Below, one piece after another: positions 27,300-35,089 of a DNA stretch of 64,000 nt. Source of the DNA: Bradyrhizobium sp. BRP22 (GTDB lineage Bacteria > Pseudomonadota > Alphaproteobacteria > Rhizobiales > Xanthobacteraceae); assembly GCF_020194175.1 (NCBI RefSeq), contig NZ_JADYVX010000019.1, positions 81,237 through 145,236 on the forward strand, read 5' to 3'. The translations under genes were made by a program, and so were the position numbers. Each line of letters starts with the position of its first letter. Position 1 is the first letter of the stretch. The notes under the pieces are model-generated. The model did no database searches. It was not told where the DNA came from and saw only the letters and a program-made list of their open reading frames with translations.

Positions 27300-27562
27300 G
27301 CGTCGAGACCAGGAGCCAGCTCGCGGTCGCCCTGCATTATGACCACGGCGGCGCGCCGACCGTGGTCGCCAAGGGCAAAGGAGCAATCGGCGCCAAGATC
27401 ATCGAGCTCGCGAAAGCCCACGATATCCCGATCGAGGAGAACGAGGTTCTGGCCGGCGCGCTTTCCAATGTCGACCTCGGCGATGAGATCCCGGTCGAGC
27501 TCTACAAGGCGGTCGCGGAAGTGCTGGTGTTCGTGCTGCGGCTGTCGGGCCGCGCACGGTAA
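27296..27562 (+). CDS. FlhB C-terminal-domain-like protein (EscU/YscU/FlhB family, no membrane part)
   Basis: The 88 residues match only the cytosolic C-terminal domain of FlhB: LAVALHYDHGGAPTVVAKGKG, AHDIPIEENEVLAGALSNVD, VELYKAVAEVLVFVLRL. The membrane domain and the autocleaving NPTH motif are absent (the protein begins just after where it would be). Such stand-alone FlhB-C proteins can replace or modulate the switch domain of FlhB. It starts inside the stop of the FliK-like gene, so the pair is coupled. Confidence 0.88.
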   Translation: MSVETRSQLAVALHYDHGGAPTVVAKGKGAIGAKIIELAKAHDIPIEENEVLAGALSNVDLGDEIPVELYKAVAEVLVFVLRLSGRAR

Positions 27563-27631
27563 GGTTCTTGCCATCGTTTCATCACGATGGCATCCATCAT
27601 GGCCTGCTCCTCAACTCATCCAGGTTCTGTC

Positions 27632-28450
27632 GTGATCAATCGCCGCCAAGCGCTCGGTCTCCTCACCGCCGCGTCCGTCTTGCCAACGCGCAGCCTCGCC
27701 AACGTGTCCTACCAGCGCAACGAGTTTCGTGATGCGCTGGCGCGGCGATTCTTCGAGCTTGGCACCGAGGGCACCTTCGTCGCCTACAAGGTCGATGACT
27801 ACCTGATCATCGCCAGCGACAAGCGGAGGTCGAGCGAGGAAAAATTGCCGGCCTCGACCTTCAAGATCCCGAATTCGATCATCGCGCTGGACACCGGCGT
27901 GGTCGAGGATCCCGACAAGGACGTGTTCAAATGGGACGGCGTGACGCGCAGCATCGAGGCCTGGAACAAGGACCACACGCTGCGTTCGGCGATCGCGGTT
28001 TCTGCCGTGCCGGTCTATCAGGAGATCGCGCGGCGCATCGGCGAAGAACGGATGAAGAAATATGTCGATCTGCTCGAATACGGCAACCGCGACATCGGCG
28101 GCGGCATCGACCAGTTCTGGCTCACCGGAAACCTGCGCATCGATCCGGTGCAGCAGATCGATTTCGTGGACCGGCTGCGCCGCGGCACGTTGCCGGTCTC
28201 CAAGCGCGCCCAGGAGCTGACGCGCGATATCCTCCCCGTGACGAAGGTGGGAGACGCCACCATCCGCGCCAAGAGCGGGCTCCTCGGCGCCGAGAGCGGC
28301 AAGCCCTCGCTCGGCTGGCTGGTCGGCTGGGTCGAGAAGGGCTCCTCCGCCACCGTGTTCGCGATGAACATGGATTGCAAGAACGAGAGCCACATCGCCG
28401 CGCGCATGACCGTGACGCAGCAATGCCTCGCCGACATCGTGGCGTATTGA
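27632..28450 (+). CDS. Class D (OXA-type) beta-lactamase
   Basis: This serine beta-lactamase fold enzyme acts in the periplasm and hydrolyses penicillins. All four class D signatures are visible (numbered from the GTG at 27632): STFK at about 75-78 (nucleophile Ser and carbamylatable Lys), SAV after HTLRSAIAV, YGN, and KSG in place of the commoner KTG, followed by GWLVGWVEKG. QFWL is also present. The N-terminus (INRRQALGLLTAASVLP) looks like a twin-arginine signal. Start: the GTG at 27632 has CAGG 7 bp upstream; an ATG at 27587 would give 287 residues but no ribosome site. It is convergent with the DUF4260 gene. It looks chromosomal, with no mobile element nearby. Confidence 0.9.
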   Translation: MINRRQALGLLTAASVLPTRSLANVSYQRNEFRDALARRFFELGTEGTFVAYKVDDYLIIASDKRRSSEEKLPASTFKIPNSIIALDTGVVEDPDKDVFKWDGVTRSIEAWNKDHTLRSAIAVSAVPVYQEIARRIGEERMKKYVDLLEYGNRDIGGGIDQFWLTGNLRIDPVQQIDFVDRLRRGTLPVSKRAQELTRDILPVTKVGDATIRAKSGLLGAESGKPSLGWLVGWVEKGSSATVFAMNMDCKNESHIAARMTVTQQCLADIVAY

Positions 28451-28473
28451 CGGCTCGTATCGCTGCGCACTGC

Positions 28474-28881
28474 TCACTCGGCGGCCCGCGCCTTCCCGAT
28501 CCGTCCCATGTGGGTGAAGCCAAACCCCGCCTGGTATTTCAACCCGAAGCCGAGTGCGCGGTCGATGCCGATATGGGCGAGCCAGATCATCGCGATCGAG
28601 AGTACCAGCGGTTCGGCGGTTGCAAAGCCCGTGGTCATCAGGGTCACGGGCGCCATGTAGCTGTGGGCGGCATTGTAGATGACCGCGCCTTCCTTGGGGC
28701 CAATGAGGTAGCCCGCAAAGCTCAAATCGGGCGCCAGGAACAGGACCGCGTAGACCCACCACGAGCCATCCCAGACCGCGTATAGCAGGGTCATGCCCAC
28801 AAACAGCGTCAGGCCCTCCAGCCTCAGCAATGTGCGCACGCCGCCCGTGACCGAGCCGGCCTCGGCTGTGGTGTTTTCCAT
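28474..28881 (-). CDS. DUF4260 integral membrane protein
   Basis: The 135 residues have three to four predicted membrane segments and the family motifs LLRLEGLTLFVGMTLLYA, PDLSFAGYLIGP, YNAAHSYMAP and WLAHIGIDRALGFGLKY. It matches DUF4260, a family of unknown function. It is a single gene, convergent with the beta-lactamase. The next gene (pccB) is divergent, 146 bp away. Confidence 0.88.
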   Translation of the reverse strand: MENTTAEAGSVTGGVRTLLRLEGLTLFVGMTLLYAVWDGSWWVYAVLFLAPDLSFAGYLIGPKEGAVIYNAAHSYMAPVTLMTTGFATAEPLVLSIAMIWLAHIGIDRALGFGLKYQAGFGFTHMGRIGKARAAE

Positions 28882-29027
28882 GGTTGTCTCCCCAAATTTG
28901 CACTGATCAGAGTACCGCCCGTGCCCGGGATTCGGGGCAAGAAGGTGGTTTCCGGTTCAGAAAATGCCGTGTTAGAACCCCGCGCGGGTTCCAGCAGCCA
29001 ATCACTAGCTAATGCGGGCGGAAGCAA

Positions 29028-30560
29028 ATGAAAGATATCCTCGACACTCTCGAAGAGCGGCGCGCCGGCGCCAAATTGGGCGGCGGCGTCAAGCGCATCG
29101 AGGCGCAGCATGCTCGCGGCAAGCTGACGGCGCGGGAGCGCATCGAGCTGCTTCTGGACAAGGGCTCGTTCGAGGAATTCGACATGTTCGTCGAGCACCG
29201 CTCGACCGAATTCGGCATGGAGAAGACCAAAGTTCCCGGCGACGGCGTGGTCACCGGCTGGGGCACCGTCAACGGCCGCAAGACTTTCGTCTTCGCTAAG
29301 GATTTCACGGTGTTCGGCGGCTCGCTGTCGGAAACGCATGCGCTGAAGATCACCAAGCTGCAGGACATGGCGATGAAGGCGAGGGCGCCGATTATCGGCC
29401 TCTATGACGCCGGCGGCGCGCGCATCCAGGAGGGCGTCGCGGCACTGGCAGGCTATTCCTACGTATTCCGCCGCAACGTCATTGCATCAGGCGTGATCCC
29501 GCAGATCTCGGTCATCATGGGCCCCTGCGCCGGTGGCGACGTCTATTCGCCGGCGATGACCGACTTCATCTTCATGGTGAAAAACACGAGCTACATGTTC
29601 GTCACCGGTCCGGACGTGGTGAAGACCGTGACCAATGAAGTGGTTACGGCCGAAGAACTCGGCGGCGCCTCGGTGCACGCGACGCGCTCCTCGATCGCCG
29701 ACGGTGCGTTCGAGAATGACGTCGATGCGCTGTTGCAGATGCGCCGGCTGATCGACTTCCTGCCTTCGAACAATACCGACGGCGTGCCGGAATGGCCGAG
29801 CTTCGATTCAATCGAGCGGGTCGACAACTCGCTGGATACGCTGATCCCCGACAATCCGAACAAGCCCTACGACATGAAGGAACTGATCCTGAAGGTCGTG
29901 GACGAGGGCGATTTCTTCGAGATATCCGAGACTTTCGCCAGGAATATCGTCACCGGTTTCGGCCGCATTGCCGGCCGCACGGTGGGCTTTGTCGCCAACC
30001 AGCCGATGGTGCTCGCCGGTGTGCTCGACAGCGATGCTTCGCGGAAGGCGGCGCGCTTCGTTCGTTTTTGTGACGCCTTCAACATTCCGATCGTCACCTT
30101 CGTTGACGTGCCCGGCTTCCTGCCCGGCACCGCGCAGGAATATGGCGGCCTGATCAAGCACGGCGCGAAGCTCTTGTTCGCCTACTCGCAATGCACGGTG
30201 CCGCTCGTCACCATCATCACCCGCAAGGCCTATGGCGGCGCTTTCGACGTCATGGCCTCAAAGGAGATCGGCGCCGACATGAACTACGCCTGGCCGACCG
30301 CGCAGATCGCGGTGATGGGGGCCAAGGGCGCGGTCGAGATCATCTTCCGCTCCGACATCGGCGACCCCGACAAGATCACTGCCCGCACCAAGGAATACGA
30401 AGACCGCTTCCTCTCCCCCTTCATCGCCGCCGAGCGCGGCTACATCGATGACGTCATCATGCCGCATTCGACGCGGCGTCGGATCGCACGGGCATTGGCA
30501 ATGCTGAAAGACAAGAAGGTCGAGATCCCCGTGAAGAAGCACGACAATCTGCCGTTATAG
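29028..30560 (+). CDS. pccB: Acyl-CoA carboxylase beta subunit (propionyl-CoA carboxylase type)
   Basis: This carboxyltransferase subunit moves CO2 from biotin to propionyl-CoA (or a related acyl-CoA), giving methylmalonyl-CoA. The 510 residues are typical of PccB, with the acyl-CoA and carboxybiotin crotonase-fold halves: DAGGARIQEGVAALAGY and GPCAGGDVYSPAMTDF in the first, VDVPGFLPGTAQEYGG and RKAYGGAFDVMASKE in the second. The biotin carboxylase/carrier alpha subunit is not in the window. The small barrel protein at 30606 follows on the same strand. Confidence 0.92.
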   Translation: MKDILDTLEERRAGAKLGGGVKRIEAQHARGKLTARERIELLLDKGSFEEFDMFVEHRSTEFGMEKTKVPGDGVVTGWGTVNGRKTFVFAKDFTVFGGSLSETHALKITKLQDMAMKARAPIIGLYDAGGARIQEGVAALAGYSYVFRRNVIASGVIPQISVIMGPCAGGDVYSPAMTDFIFMVKNTSYMFVTGPDVVKTVTNEVVTAEELGGASVHATRSSIADGAFENDVDALLQMRRLIDFLPSNNTDGVPEWPSFDSIERVDNSLDTLIPDNPNKPYDMKELILKVVDEGDFFEISETFARNIVTGFGRIAGRTVGFVANQPMVLAGVLDSDASRKAARFVRFCDAFNIPIVTFVDVPGFLPGTAQEYGGLIKHGAKLLFAYSQCTVPLVTIITRKAYGGAFDVMASKEIGADMNYAWPTAQIAVMGAKGAVEIIFRSDIGDPDKITARTKEYEDRFLSPFIAAERGYIDDVIMPHSTRRRIARALAMLKDKKVEIPVKKHDNLPL

Positions 30561-30605
30561 GCCGCACTCGGGCGGATTAGCGAAGTGTAACCCGGAGGAA
30601 GCAAC

Positions 30606-30920
30606 ATGCCCGCAGCACTTTTCATCGTCCGTGCCACCGTCACCGATCCCGCGAAACGCGCCGCGTTCGATGCCTGGTATTCGCGGGAGCATTTGCCGGA
30701 TGCGTTGAAAACGTTCCGGGCGCAGAAGGCGTGGCGGCATTGGAGCGCAACTGACCCGTCGCAGCATCTGGCGATTTATCAATTCGCCGACCAGGCTTCG
30801 CTGGAGCGCGCGATCGATGGCGAGGAGATGAAGCGGCTGGTTGCCGACTTCAACCGCGATTGGCCCGATGTCACGCGCACGCGGGAAGTGCTGGTGCTGG
30901 CGGAGGAGGTTGCGGCGTAA
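30606..30920 (+). CDS. Small dimeric alpha-beta-barrel-like protein
   Basis: The 104 residues match the shape of ferredoxin-like dimeric barrels (EthD/DUF4286-type): strand FIVRATVTD, AFDAWYSREHLPDALKTF, strand HLAIYQFADQASLERAI, and an acidic tail. The WY-x3-HLPD motif is common in this superfamily. A good GGAGG site precedes the ATG. It lies just after pccB on the same strand and convergent with a VOC gene. No substrate can be assigned. Confidence 0.75.
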   Translation: MPAALFIVRATVTDPAKRAAFDAWYSREHLPDALKTFRAQKAWRHWSATDPSQHLAIYQFADQASLERAIDGEEMKRLVADFNRDWPDVTRTREVLVLAEEVAA

Positions 30921-30924
30921 CGCT

Positions 30925-31386
30925 CTACGCCGCCTTGCCCTGATTCTTGAACATCTCCGCAGCGCGTCTTTTGATTTCGTCCGGCGCGACGTCCTCGATG
31001 TGCGTGCCGAAGAACCAGTTATTGCCTGCGACGTCCTTCACGCCGCCGGTGCGGTCGCCGTAGAACTGGTCTGCCGGCTCCATGATCGACGTCGCACCGG
31101 CCTTGATGGCGCAGCGGTAGGCGGTGTCGACGTCGGGCACGTAGAGATAGAGCATGGCGGGCATGGCCTTGGCTTGCTCGGAGGCATCGGCGATCATCAC
31201 CATGGAATCGCCGATCTTGAGTGCCGCGTGCATGATCTTGCCGTCAGGCCGCAGGGTTGGCTCGTGATGCTTCCGGGCGCCCAGCGCCTCCTCCAGGAAG
31301 CTGATGATCCTCGCGGCGCCTTCCACGACGAGATAGGGCGTCACGGTATGAAACCCATCCGGAGTCGGTCGTGCCTTTGCCGCCAT
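30925..31386 (-). CDS. VOC-superfamily protein (PhnB-like glyoxalase fold)
   Basis: The 153 residues are built from two beta-alpha-beta-beta-beta modules: VTPYLVVEGAARIISFLEEALGA, then AALKIGDSMVMIAD, then YLYVPDVDTAYRCAIKAGA and the C-terminal DRTGGVKDVAGNNWFF. It resembles PhnB/YdcG-type VOC proteins, which are mostly of unknown substrate. Start: the ATG at 31386 (MAAKARPTPDG); the open frame upstream is not conserved. It is convergent with the barrel gene, only 4 bp apart. Confidence 0.85.
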   Translation of the reverse strand: MAAKARPTPDGFHTVTPYLVVEGAARIISFLEEALGARKHHEPTLRPDGKIMHAALKIGDSMVMIADASEQAKAMPAMLYLYVPDVDTAYRCAIKAGATSIMEPADQFYGDRTGGVKDVAGNNWFFGTHIEDVAPDEIKRRAAEMFKNQGKAA

Positions 31387-31617
31387 GGCGTTCTCCCGCG
31401 GAGTTGGAGGTAACCCCCCGTTAACGCGGAGCATCCATTTTGGTCGCATCCCGCCGGCGAAAAAACCGAAGGTGCGGCCGCATGGAACCGCTGAGAGACG
31501 GCAATTGCTGCGGTGCTTTTTGTCGCGCCCAGCTCACGTGTGCAATTCAGCGCGCATTCATCTCACGGCGGCAACACTGTTCCCGCATCACATGCTTAAC
31601 AAGAAAAGGACGATGTC

Positions 31618-31884
31618 ATGGAACGCCGCGACTTTTTCAAGATTGCGTTGGGCGTTGCCGCCAGTGCGGTGACCTTTGCCGCAACCGCGCAGGCCGCGCC
31701 GATGGTACCACTGAGTGAGGACGCGCGGCGGCCTTCCGACCCAGACGCCCGTCCCGCGGTCACCACCGGCGATGAAGTTGACCACGTCAAGCCGGAGCAG
31801 GTGCATTGGCGTCGCCGCCACTGGCATCGTCATCGCCACTGGCACCGCCGCCACTGGCGCCATCGGCACTGGCGCCGCTGGTGA
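31618..31884 (+). CDS. Small exported protein with a His/Arg/Trp-rich tail
   Basis: The 88 residues have a twin-arginine-like signal (MERRDFFKIALGVAASAVTF, cleavage near AQA at about residue 25). The last 26 residues are almost only His, Arg and Trp, in a repeated W-R/H-R-H pattern (positions about 63-88, nine His, five Trp or more). Histidine-rich tails can bind metals or heme; no enzyme motif is present. Proteins of this kind are widespread in Bradyrhizobium with no assigned role. Confidence 0.7.
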   Translation: MERRDFFKIALGVAASAVTFAATAQAAPMVPLSEDARRPSDPDARPAVTTGDEVDHVKPEQVHWRRRHWHRHRHWHRRHWRHRHWRRW

Positions 31885-31995
31885 GGCCCGGTTCAATGGG
31901 CCGCCACAAAGCTTTCATAATCCGGCAGGCGGAGCTTCAAGCTCATCAATCAGAAAGGCGTTGCCTCCCGAATCCCTGCTGATGACCGGAATCAA

Positions 31996-32032
31996 AAAGG
32001 GCAGGGACTGCGAGCCGCGGTCCCTGCCCTTT
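31996..32032 (-). terminator. Strong terminator for the gene at 32114 (minus strand)
   Basis: AAAGGGCAGGGAC / GTCCCTGCCCTTT form a 13-bp perfect stem with an 11-nt loop. Read on the minus strand it is followed by a TTTTT run (3' of GGGC), the intrinsic-terminator pattern. It lies 82 bp after the GCG_CRPN gene's stop. Confidence 0.7.
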
Positions 32033-32061
32033 GCTTGATCACTATATGGTTTAACCAACCC

Positions 32062-32092
32062 GCTCGGCCAATCTGGTTGGCCGAGCTTTATT
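32062..32092 (+). terminator. Terminator for the gene at 31618 (plus strand)
   Basis: GCTCGGCCAA / TTGGCCGAGC form a 10-bp perfect stem with loop TCTGG, followed by TTTATT on the + strand. It lies in the convergent space between the His-rich gene and the GCG_CRPN gene, opposite in sense to the neighbouring hairpin. Confidence 0.65.
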
Positions 32093-32113
32093 CGATTTCG
32101 CTCCAACGAAAGC

Positions 32114-32341
32114 TTAGAAAGGCCGGCAGCGGCCGTAGCGCCAGACGAAGCCGCGGGGACAAACGCGAGGCGCCACGACGACCCTTGGTGCAGGCCGCAC
32201 CACGACGACGCGGCCGTTGGGCCGGCAGCCGCCATACGGTCCGCGGTGGAAGCCGGGGCCGCAACCGCCCGCCGCATTTGCGGAGCTGAAGCTCGCGACC
32301 ATGCCGGCAGCCACGACAGCCGCCGCCAGAAGATACTTCAT
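32114..32341 (-). CDS. Secreted GCG_CRPN-type small protein
   Basis: The 75 residues have a Sec signal (MKYLLAAAVVAAGMVASFSS, cleavage near ANA at about 23). The mature part carries GCGPGFHRGPYGGCRPN, which matches the prefix named GCG_CRPN, then a Val/Arg/Pro stretch and a final CPRGFVWRYGRCRPF. Four cysteines suggest two disulphides. The family is typical of Bradyrhizobium and its relatives, of unknown function. Confidence 0.8.
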   Translation of the reverse strand: MKYLLAAAVVAAGMVASFSSANAAGGCGPGFHRGPYGGCRPNGRVVVVRPAPRVVVAPRVCPRGFVWRYGRCRPF

Positions 32342-32599
32342 TCTAGTTCTCCCTTTAAGTTCTCGCCGCACTGCAAGACCGGAATAGTTCGAATGCGGCA
32401 GTGATTCGCCGCGCTGGAGTGTCGCAGACGCCGCATCACTTGTCGCGGAGCATAATTTCCGGGGCTGAACGCGATGTGAACGGAGCGGTCACCGTGAAGC
32501 AGGAGATGTCGGCGCCAAGACTTGCCTCCGGCCGGCTTTGCCGGTGCAAATGACAAAGCGATGACGGCGCCGACCACCGCGGCGGACTTGAACGCGCCG

Positions 32600-33295
32600 T
32601 TACTCGCCGGTCCCAAACAGCGCCGCAAACCGCCTTTCGCCGTTTCGCGAGAAATTCACCACGCGGCTGCCCGGAGTCGGATCGCGCGCCGCCCATTTCA
32701 GTTCGGTGAAGCGCTCCATGATCGCAGCGCCCAGCGTGCCGGCCAGATGATGCCGCCGCTCGCTCCAGTCGAGACAGGCCTTGCACACCGGGCGGCGGGG
32801 ATGGACGAGCGCGTCCGCCTCGATCTGCAGCGCCTTCAATATGAAGCGCTTGCCTTCGCCGGTCAGCTCCATAGCATCCTTGCTCTGCCGGATCAGCCGC
32901 TGCTTCTTCATGCTGTCGAGCATCTGAACGCCGAGGTCGCCGGCGAGATGGTCGTAGCAGATCCGCGCGCGCCGCAGCGCGGGGTCCTTCGGCCCGGTGC
33001 GCACGCGCATGTGGCCGGCGCGCGCGGCGAGTCCCGCAAGCCCTTCCAGCACGCCTGCGACGTCGGTACCGGTGAGGCGGTAGTAGCGGTGGCGGCCCTG
33101 CTTTTCCGGCTCGATGAGCCCGCCGGTTTCGAGCTTGGACAGGTGTGAGCTCGCGGTCTGCGGCGTAATGCCCGCTTCCTGCGCCAGCTCGCTTGCGGTA
33201 AGCGCACGACCGCTCAGCAGCGCGGTGAGCATGTTGGCGCGCGCGGGATCGCCGACCAGCGACGCGACCATGGCGATGTCAGGACCTGCTTTCAT
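32600..33295 (-). CDS. ArsR-family winged-helix regulator
   Basis: The 231 residues have an N-terminal winged-helix domain (about 1-75) with LVGDPARANMLTALLSGRAL and the recognition segment LAQEAGITPQTASSHLSKLE. They are followed by a wing with RYYRLTGTD and an effector part with ARICYDHLAGDLGVQML and CKACLDWSERRHHLAGTLGA. The two cysteines CKAC could bind metal or ligand. It is divergent from the NIPSNAP operon (197 bp), which it probably controls. No metal or ligand can be named. Confidence 0.88.
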   Translation of the reverse strand: MKAGPDIAMVASLVGDPARANMLTALLSGRALTASELAQEAGITPQTASSHLSKLETGGLIEPEKQGRHRYYRLTGTDVAGVLEGLAGLAARAGHMRVRTGPKDPALRRARICYDHLAGDLGVQMLDSMKKQRLIRQSKDAMELTGEGKRFILKALQIEADALVHPRRPVCKACLDWSERRHHLAGTLGAAIMERFTELKWAARDPTPGSRVVNFSRNGERRFAALFGTGE

Positions 33296-33492
33296 AGTTC
33301 GACCATAACCGAAGCATCGACGTCGAGCAAGGCGTTATCGTTCTCACAACCTGATCGCGAGGCGTCGCAACAGTGACGGCGCGGCAATGCATCATTCCGC
33401 GCGCGCGGACGGATGCAGCTTGCGCCTGCGCTCGTCGAGCTGCGGCGAAGGAACGCTGGCGCTCGCGATGATGCAAGCTGTCGGAGCAACCC

Positions 33493-33801
33493 ATGACCAT
33501 CACCGTCTTCATCCGCTACCAGCTCGATCCATTCAAGCGCGGGCAGTTCGAGGAATATTCCAGGCGCTGGCTCACCATCATTCCGAAATGCGGCGGCGAC
33601 CTGATCGGCTATTTCATGCCGCATGAGGGCACCAACAACATCGCCTTTGCGCTGATCTCGTTCGAAAGCCTTGCCGCCTATGAGGCCTATCGCGCGCGGC
33701 TGCGCGCGGACGCCGAAGGCATCGCCAACTTCAATTTCGCCGAGGAACAGAAGTTCATCCTGGCCGAAGAGCGGACATTTTTGCGCCCGGTTACGTTGTA
33801 G
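33493..33801 (+). CDS. NIPSNAP-family dimeric-barrel protein
   Basis: The 102 residues are one NIPSNAP (ferredoxin-like barrel) domain: VFIRYQLDPFKRGQFEEYSR, GGDLIGYFMPHEGTNN and AEERTFLRPV. The exact function of bacterial NIPSNAP proteins is unknown; several sit beside small-molecule catabolic genes. It is the first gene of a three-gene + operon, with ABM 31 bp behind it. Confidence 0.88.
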   Translation: MTITVFIRYQLDPFKRGQFEEYSRRWLTIIPKCGGDLIGYFMPHEGTNNIAFALISFESLAAYEAYRARLRADAEGIANFNFAEEQKFILAEERTFLRPVTL

Positions 33802-33832
33802 GCTATCGCTTTGCGCAACGAGGGAGGAGCCA

Positions 33833-34183
33833 ATGATCGCCGTGATCTTCGAGGTCTGGCCGAAGCCGGAACTTCGGCAGCAATATTTCGATCTCGCCGC
33901 CGAGTTGCGGCCGATCCTGGAGACCATTGACGGCTTCATTTCCGTGGAGCGCTTCGAAAGCCTGACCGAGAAGGGAAAGTTTCTGTCGATATCGTTCTTC
34001 CGCAATGAAGCCGCCGTCGAAGCCTGGCGCAATGTGGTGGAACACCGCAGGTCGCAGGCGAAAGGTCGCGCGGCCATCTTTGAAGATTACCGGATCCGGA
34101 TCGCCAGCGTGGTGCGCGACTACGGCATGAACGATCGCGCGCAGGCGCCGAAAGACAGCCGCGCCGTTCATGAGCCGCACTAG
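33833..34183 (+). CDS. Antibiotic-biosynthesis-monooxygenase (ABM) fold protein
   Basis: The 116 residues begin MIAVIFEVWPKPELRQQYFD, with GGAGGAG upstream of the ATG at 33833. The fold is a dimeric ferredoxin-like barrel; the core contains LRPILETIDGFISVERFESL and FLSISFFRNEAAVEAWRN. Such proteins are monooxygenases, heme-degrading enzymes, or have no catalytic role. The last twenty residues are an uncharacterised tail. It is part of the ArsR-divergent operon. Confidence 0.85.
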   Translation: MIAVIFEVWPKPELRQQYFDLAAELRPILETIDGFISVERFESLTEKGKFLSISFFRNEAAVEAWRNVVEHRRSQAKGRAAIFEDYRIRIASVVRDYGMNDRAQAPKDSRAVHEPH

Positions 34184-34216
34184 CTCGCAGCTCAAATCAT
34201 GGAAAAGGAGAGAAAC

Positions 34217-35029
34217 ATGCCGGTCACGACCGCCGAGAAGCGCGCCGCATTCAGGAAGATGCATGAGAGCGGCTGCTTCATCCTGCCCAATCCCTTCGAC
34301 GTCGGCAGCGCCCGCGCGCTGCAGCAGCTCGGCTTCAAGGCGCTCGCCTCCACCAGCGCGGGCTTTGCGTGGACCATCGGCAAGGCCGACAACCGTGTTA
34401 CGGTCGACGATGTCGTCACCCATCTGACCGCGCTCTGCGCAGCGGTCGATCTGCCCGTCAACGCCGACTTCGAGGGCGGCTTTGCTGTCGAGCCGGACAA
34501 GGTCGCCACCAACGTCGCGCGTGGCGTGAAGACAGGTGTCGCGGGGCTCTCGATCGAGGACTCGACCGGGGATGCCGCAAAGCCGCTCCACGATTTCAAC
34601 CTAGCGGTCGAGCGCATCAAGGCCGCGCGCAAGGCGATCGACGCCGAGAATAGCGGCGTCCTGCTCACCGGCCGCTGCGAAGCCTTCCTGTGGGGACAGA
34701 ACGATCTGAATCTCGTCATCGAGCGGCTGCAAGCCTATTCGGCCGCCGGTGCCGATTGCCTCTACGCGCCCGGCATCAAGACCAAGGAAGAGATCGCCGC
34801 GGTCGTGAAGGCCGTGCACCCCAAGCCTGTCAACCTCCTCATCGCCTCCGGTCTGTCGCTGCAGGACGCCGCCGATCTCGGCGTGCGCCGCATCAGTGTC
34901 GGCGGCTCGCTGGCGCGCGCCGCCTGGGCCGGCTTCATGAAAGCCGCCCGCGAAATGGCGGAGCAGGGGACCTTCACCGAGCTCGCCCATGGCTATTCCG
35001 GCGGCGAGCTCAACAAGATGTTCAAGTAA
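34217..35029 (+). CDS. Isocitrate lyase / PEP mutase superfamily protein
   Basis: The 270 residues form one TIM-barrel of the oxaloacetate-decarboxylase / PEP-mutase-like group. Mg-binding carboxylates lie in VNADFEGGFA and GLSIEDSTGD, and the family start GCFILPNPFDVGSARAL is present. The KKCGH-type catalytic Cys loop of isocitrate lyase itself is absent, so it is not AceA. Start: the ATG at 34217 with AAGGAG seven bases before. Substrate unknown; the neighbours suggest a small C-C lyase in a catabolic mini-operon. Confidence 0.87.
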   Translation: MPVTTAEKRAAFRKMHESGCFILPNPFDVGSARALQQLGFKALASTSAGFAWTIGKADNRVTVDDVVTHLTALCAAVDLPVNADFEGGFAVEPDKVATNVARGVKTGVAGLSIEDSTGDAAKPLHDFNLAVERIKAARKAIDAENSGVLLTGRCEAFLWGQNDLNLVIERLQAYSAAGADCLYAPGIKTKEEIAAVVKAVHPKPVNLLIASGLSLQDAADLGVRRISVGGSLARAAWAGFMKAAREMAEQGTFTELAHGYSGGELNKMFK

Positions 35030-35041
35030 GCGGCTGCACAA

Positions 35042-35075
35042 GAATACGGCGGGCAAACCGATGCCCGCCGTATTC
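35042..35075. terminator. Bidirectional terminator hairpin
   Basis: GAATACGGCGGGC / GCCCGCCGTATTC form a 13-bp perfect stem with an 8-nt loop in the 60-bp convergent space between the PEP-mutase-like gene and the gene at 35090. The following bases are AT-rich on both sides but without a long T tract. Confidence 0.6.
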
Positions 35076-35089
35076 GAATTTCGCTGCCT

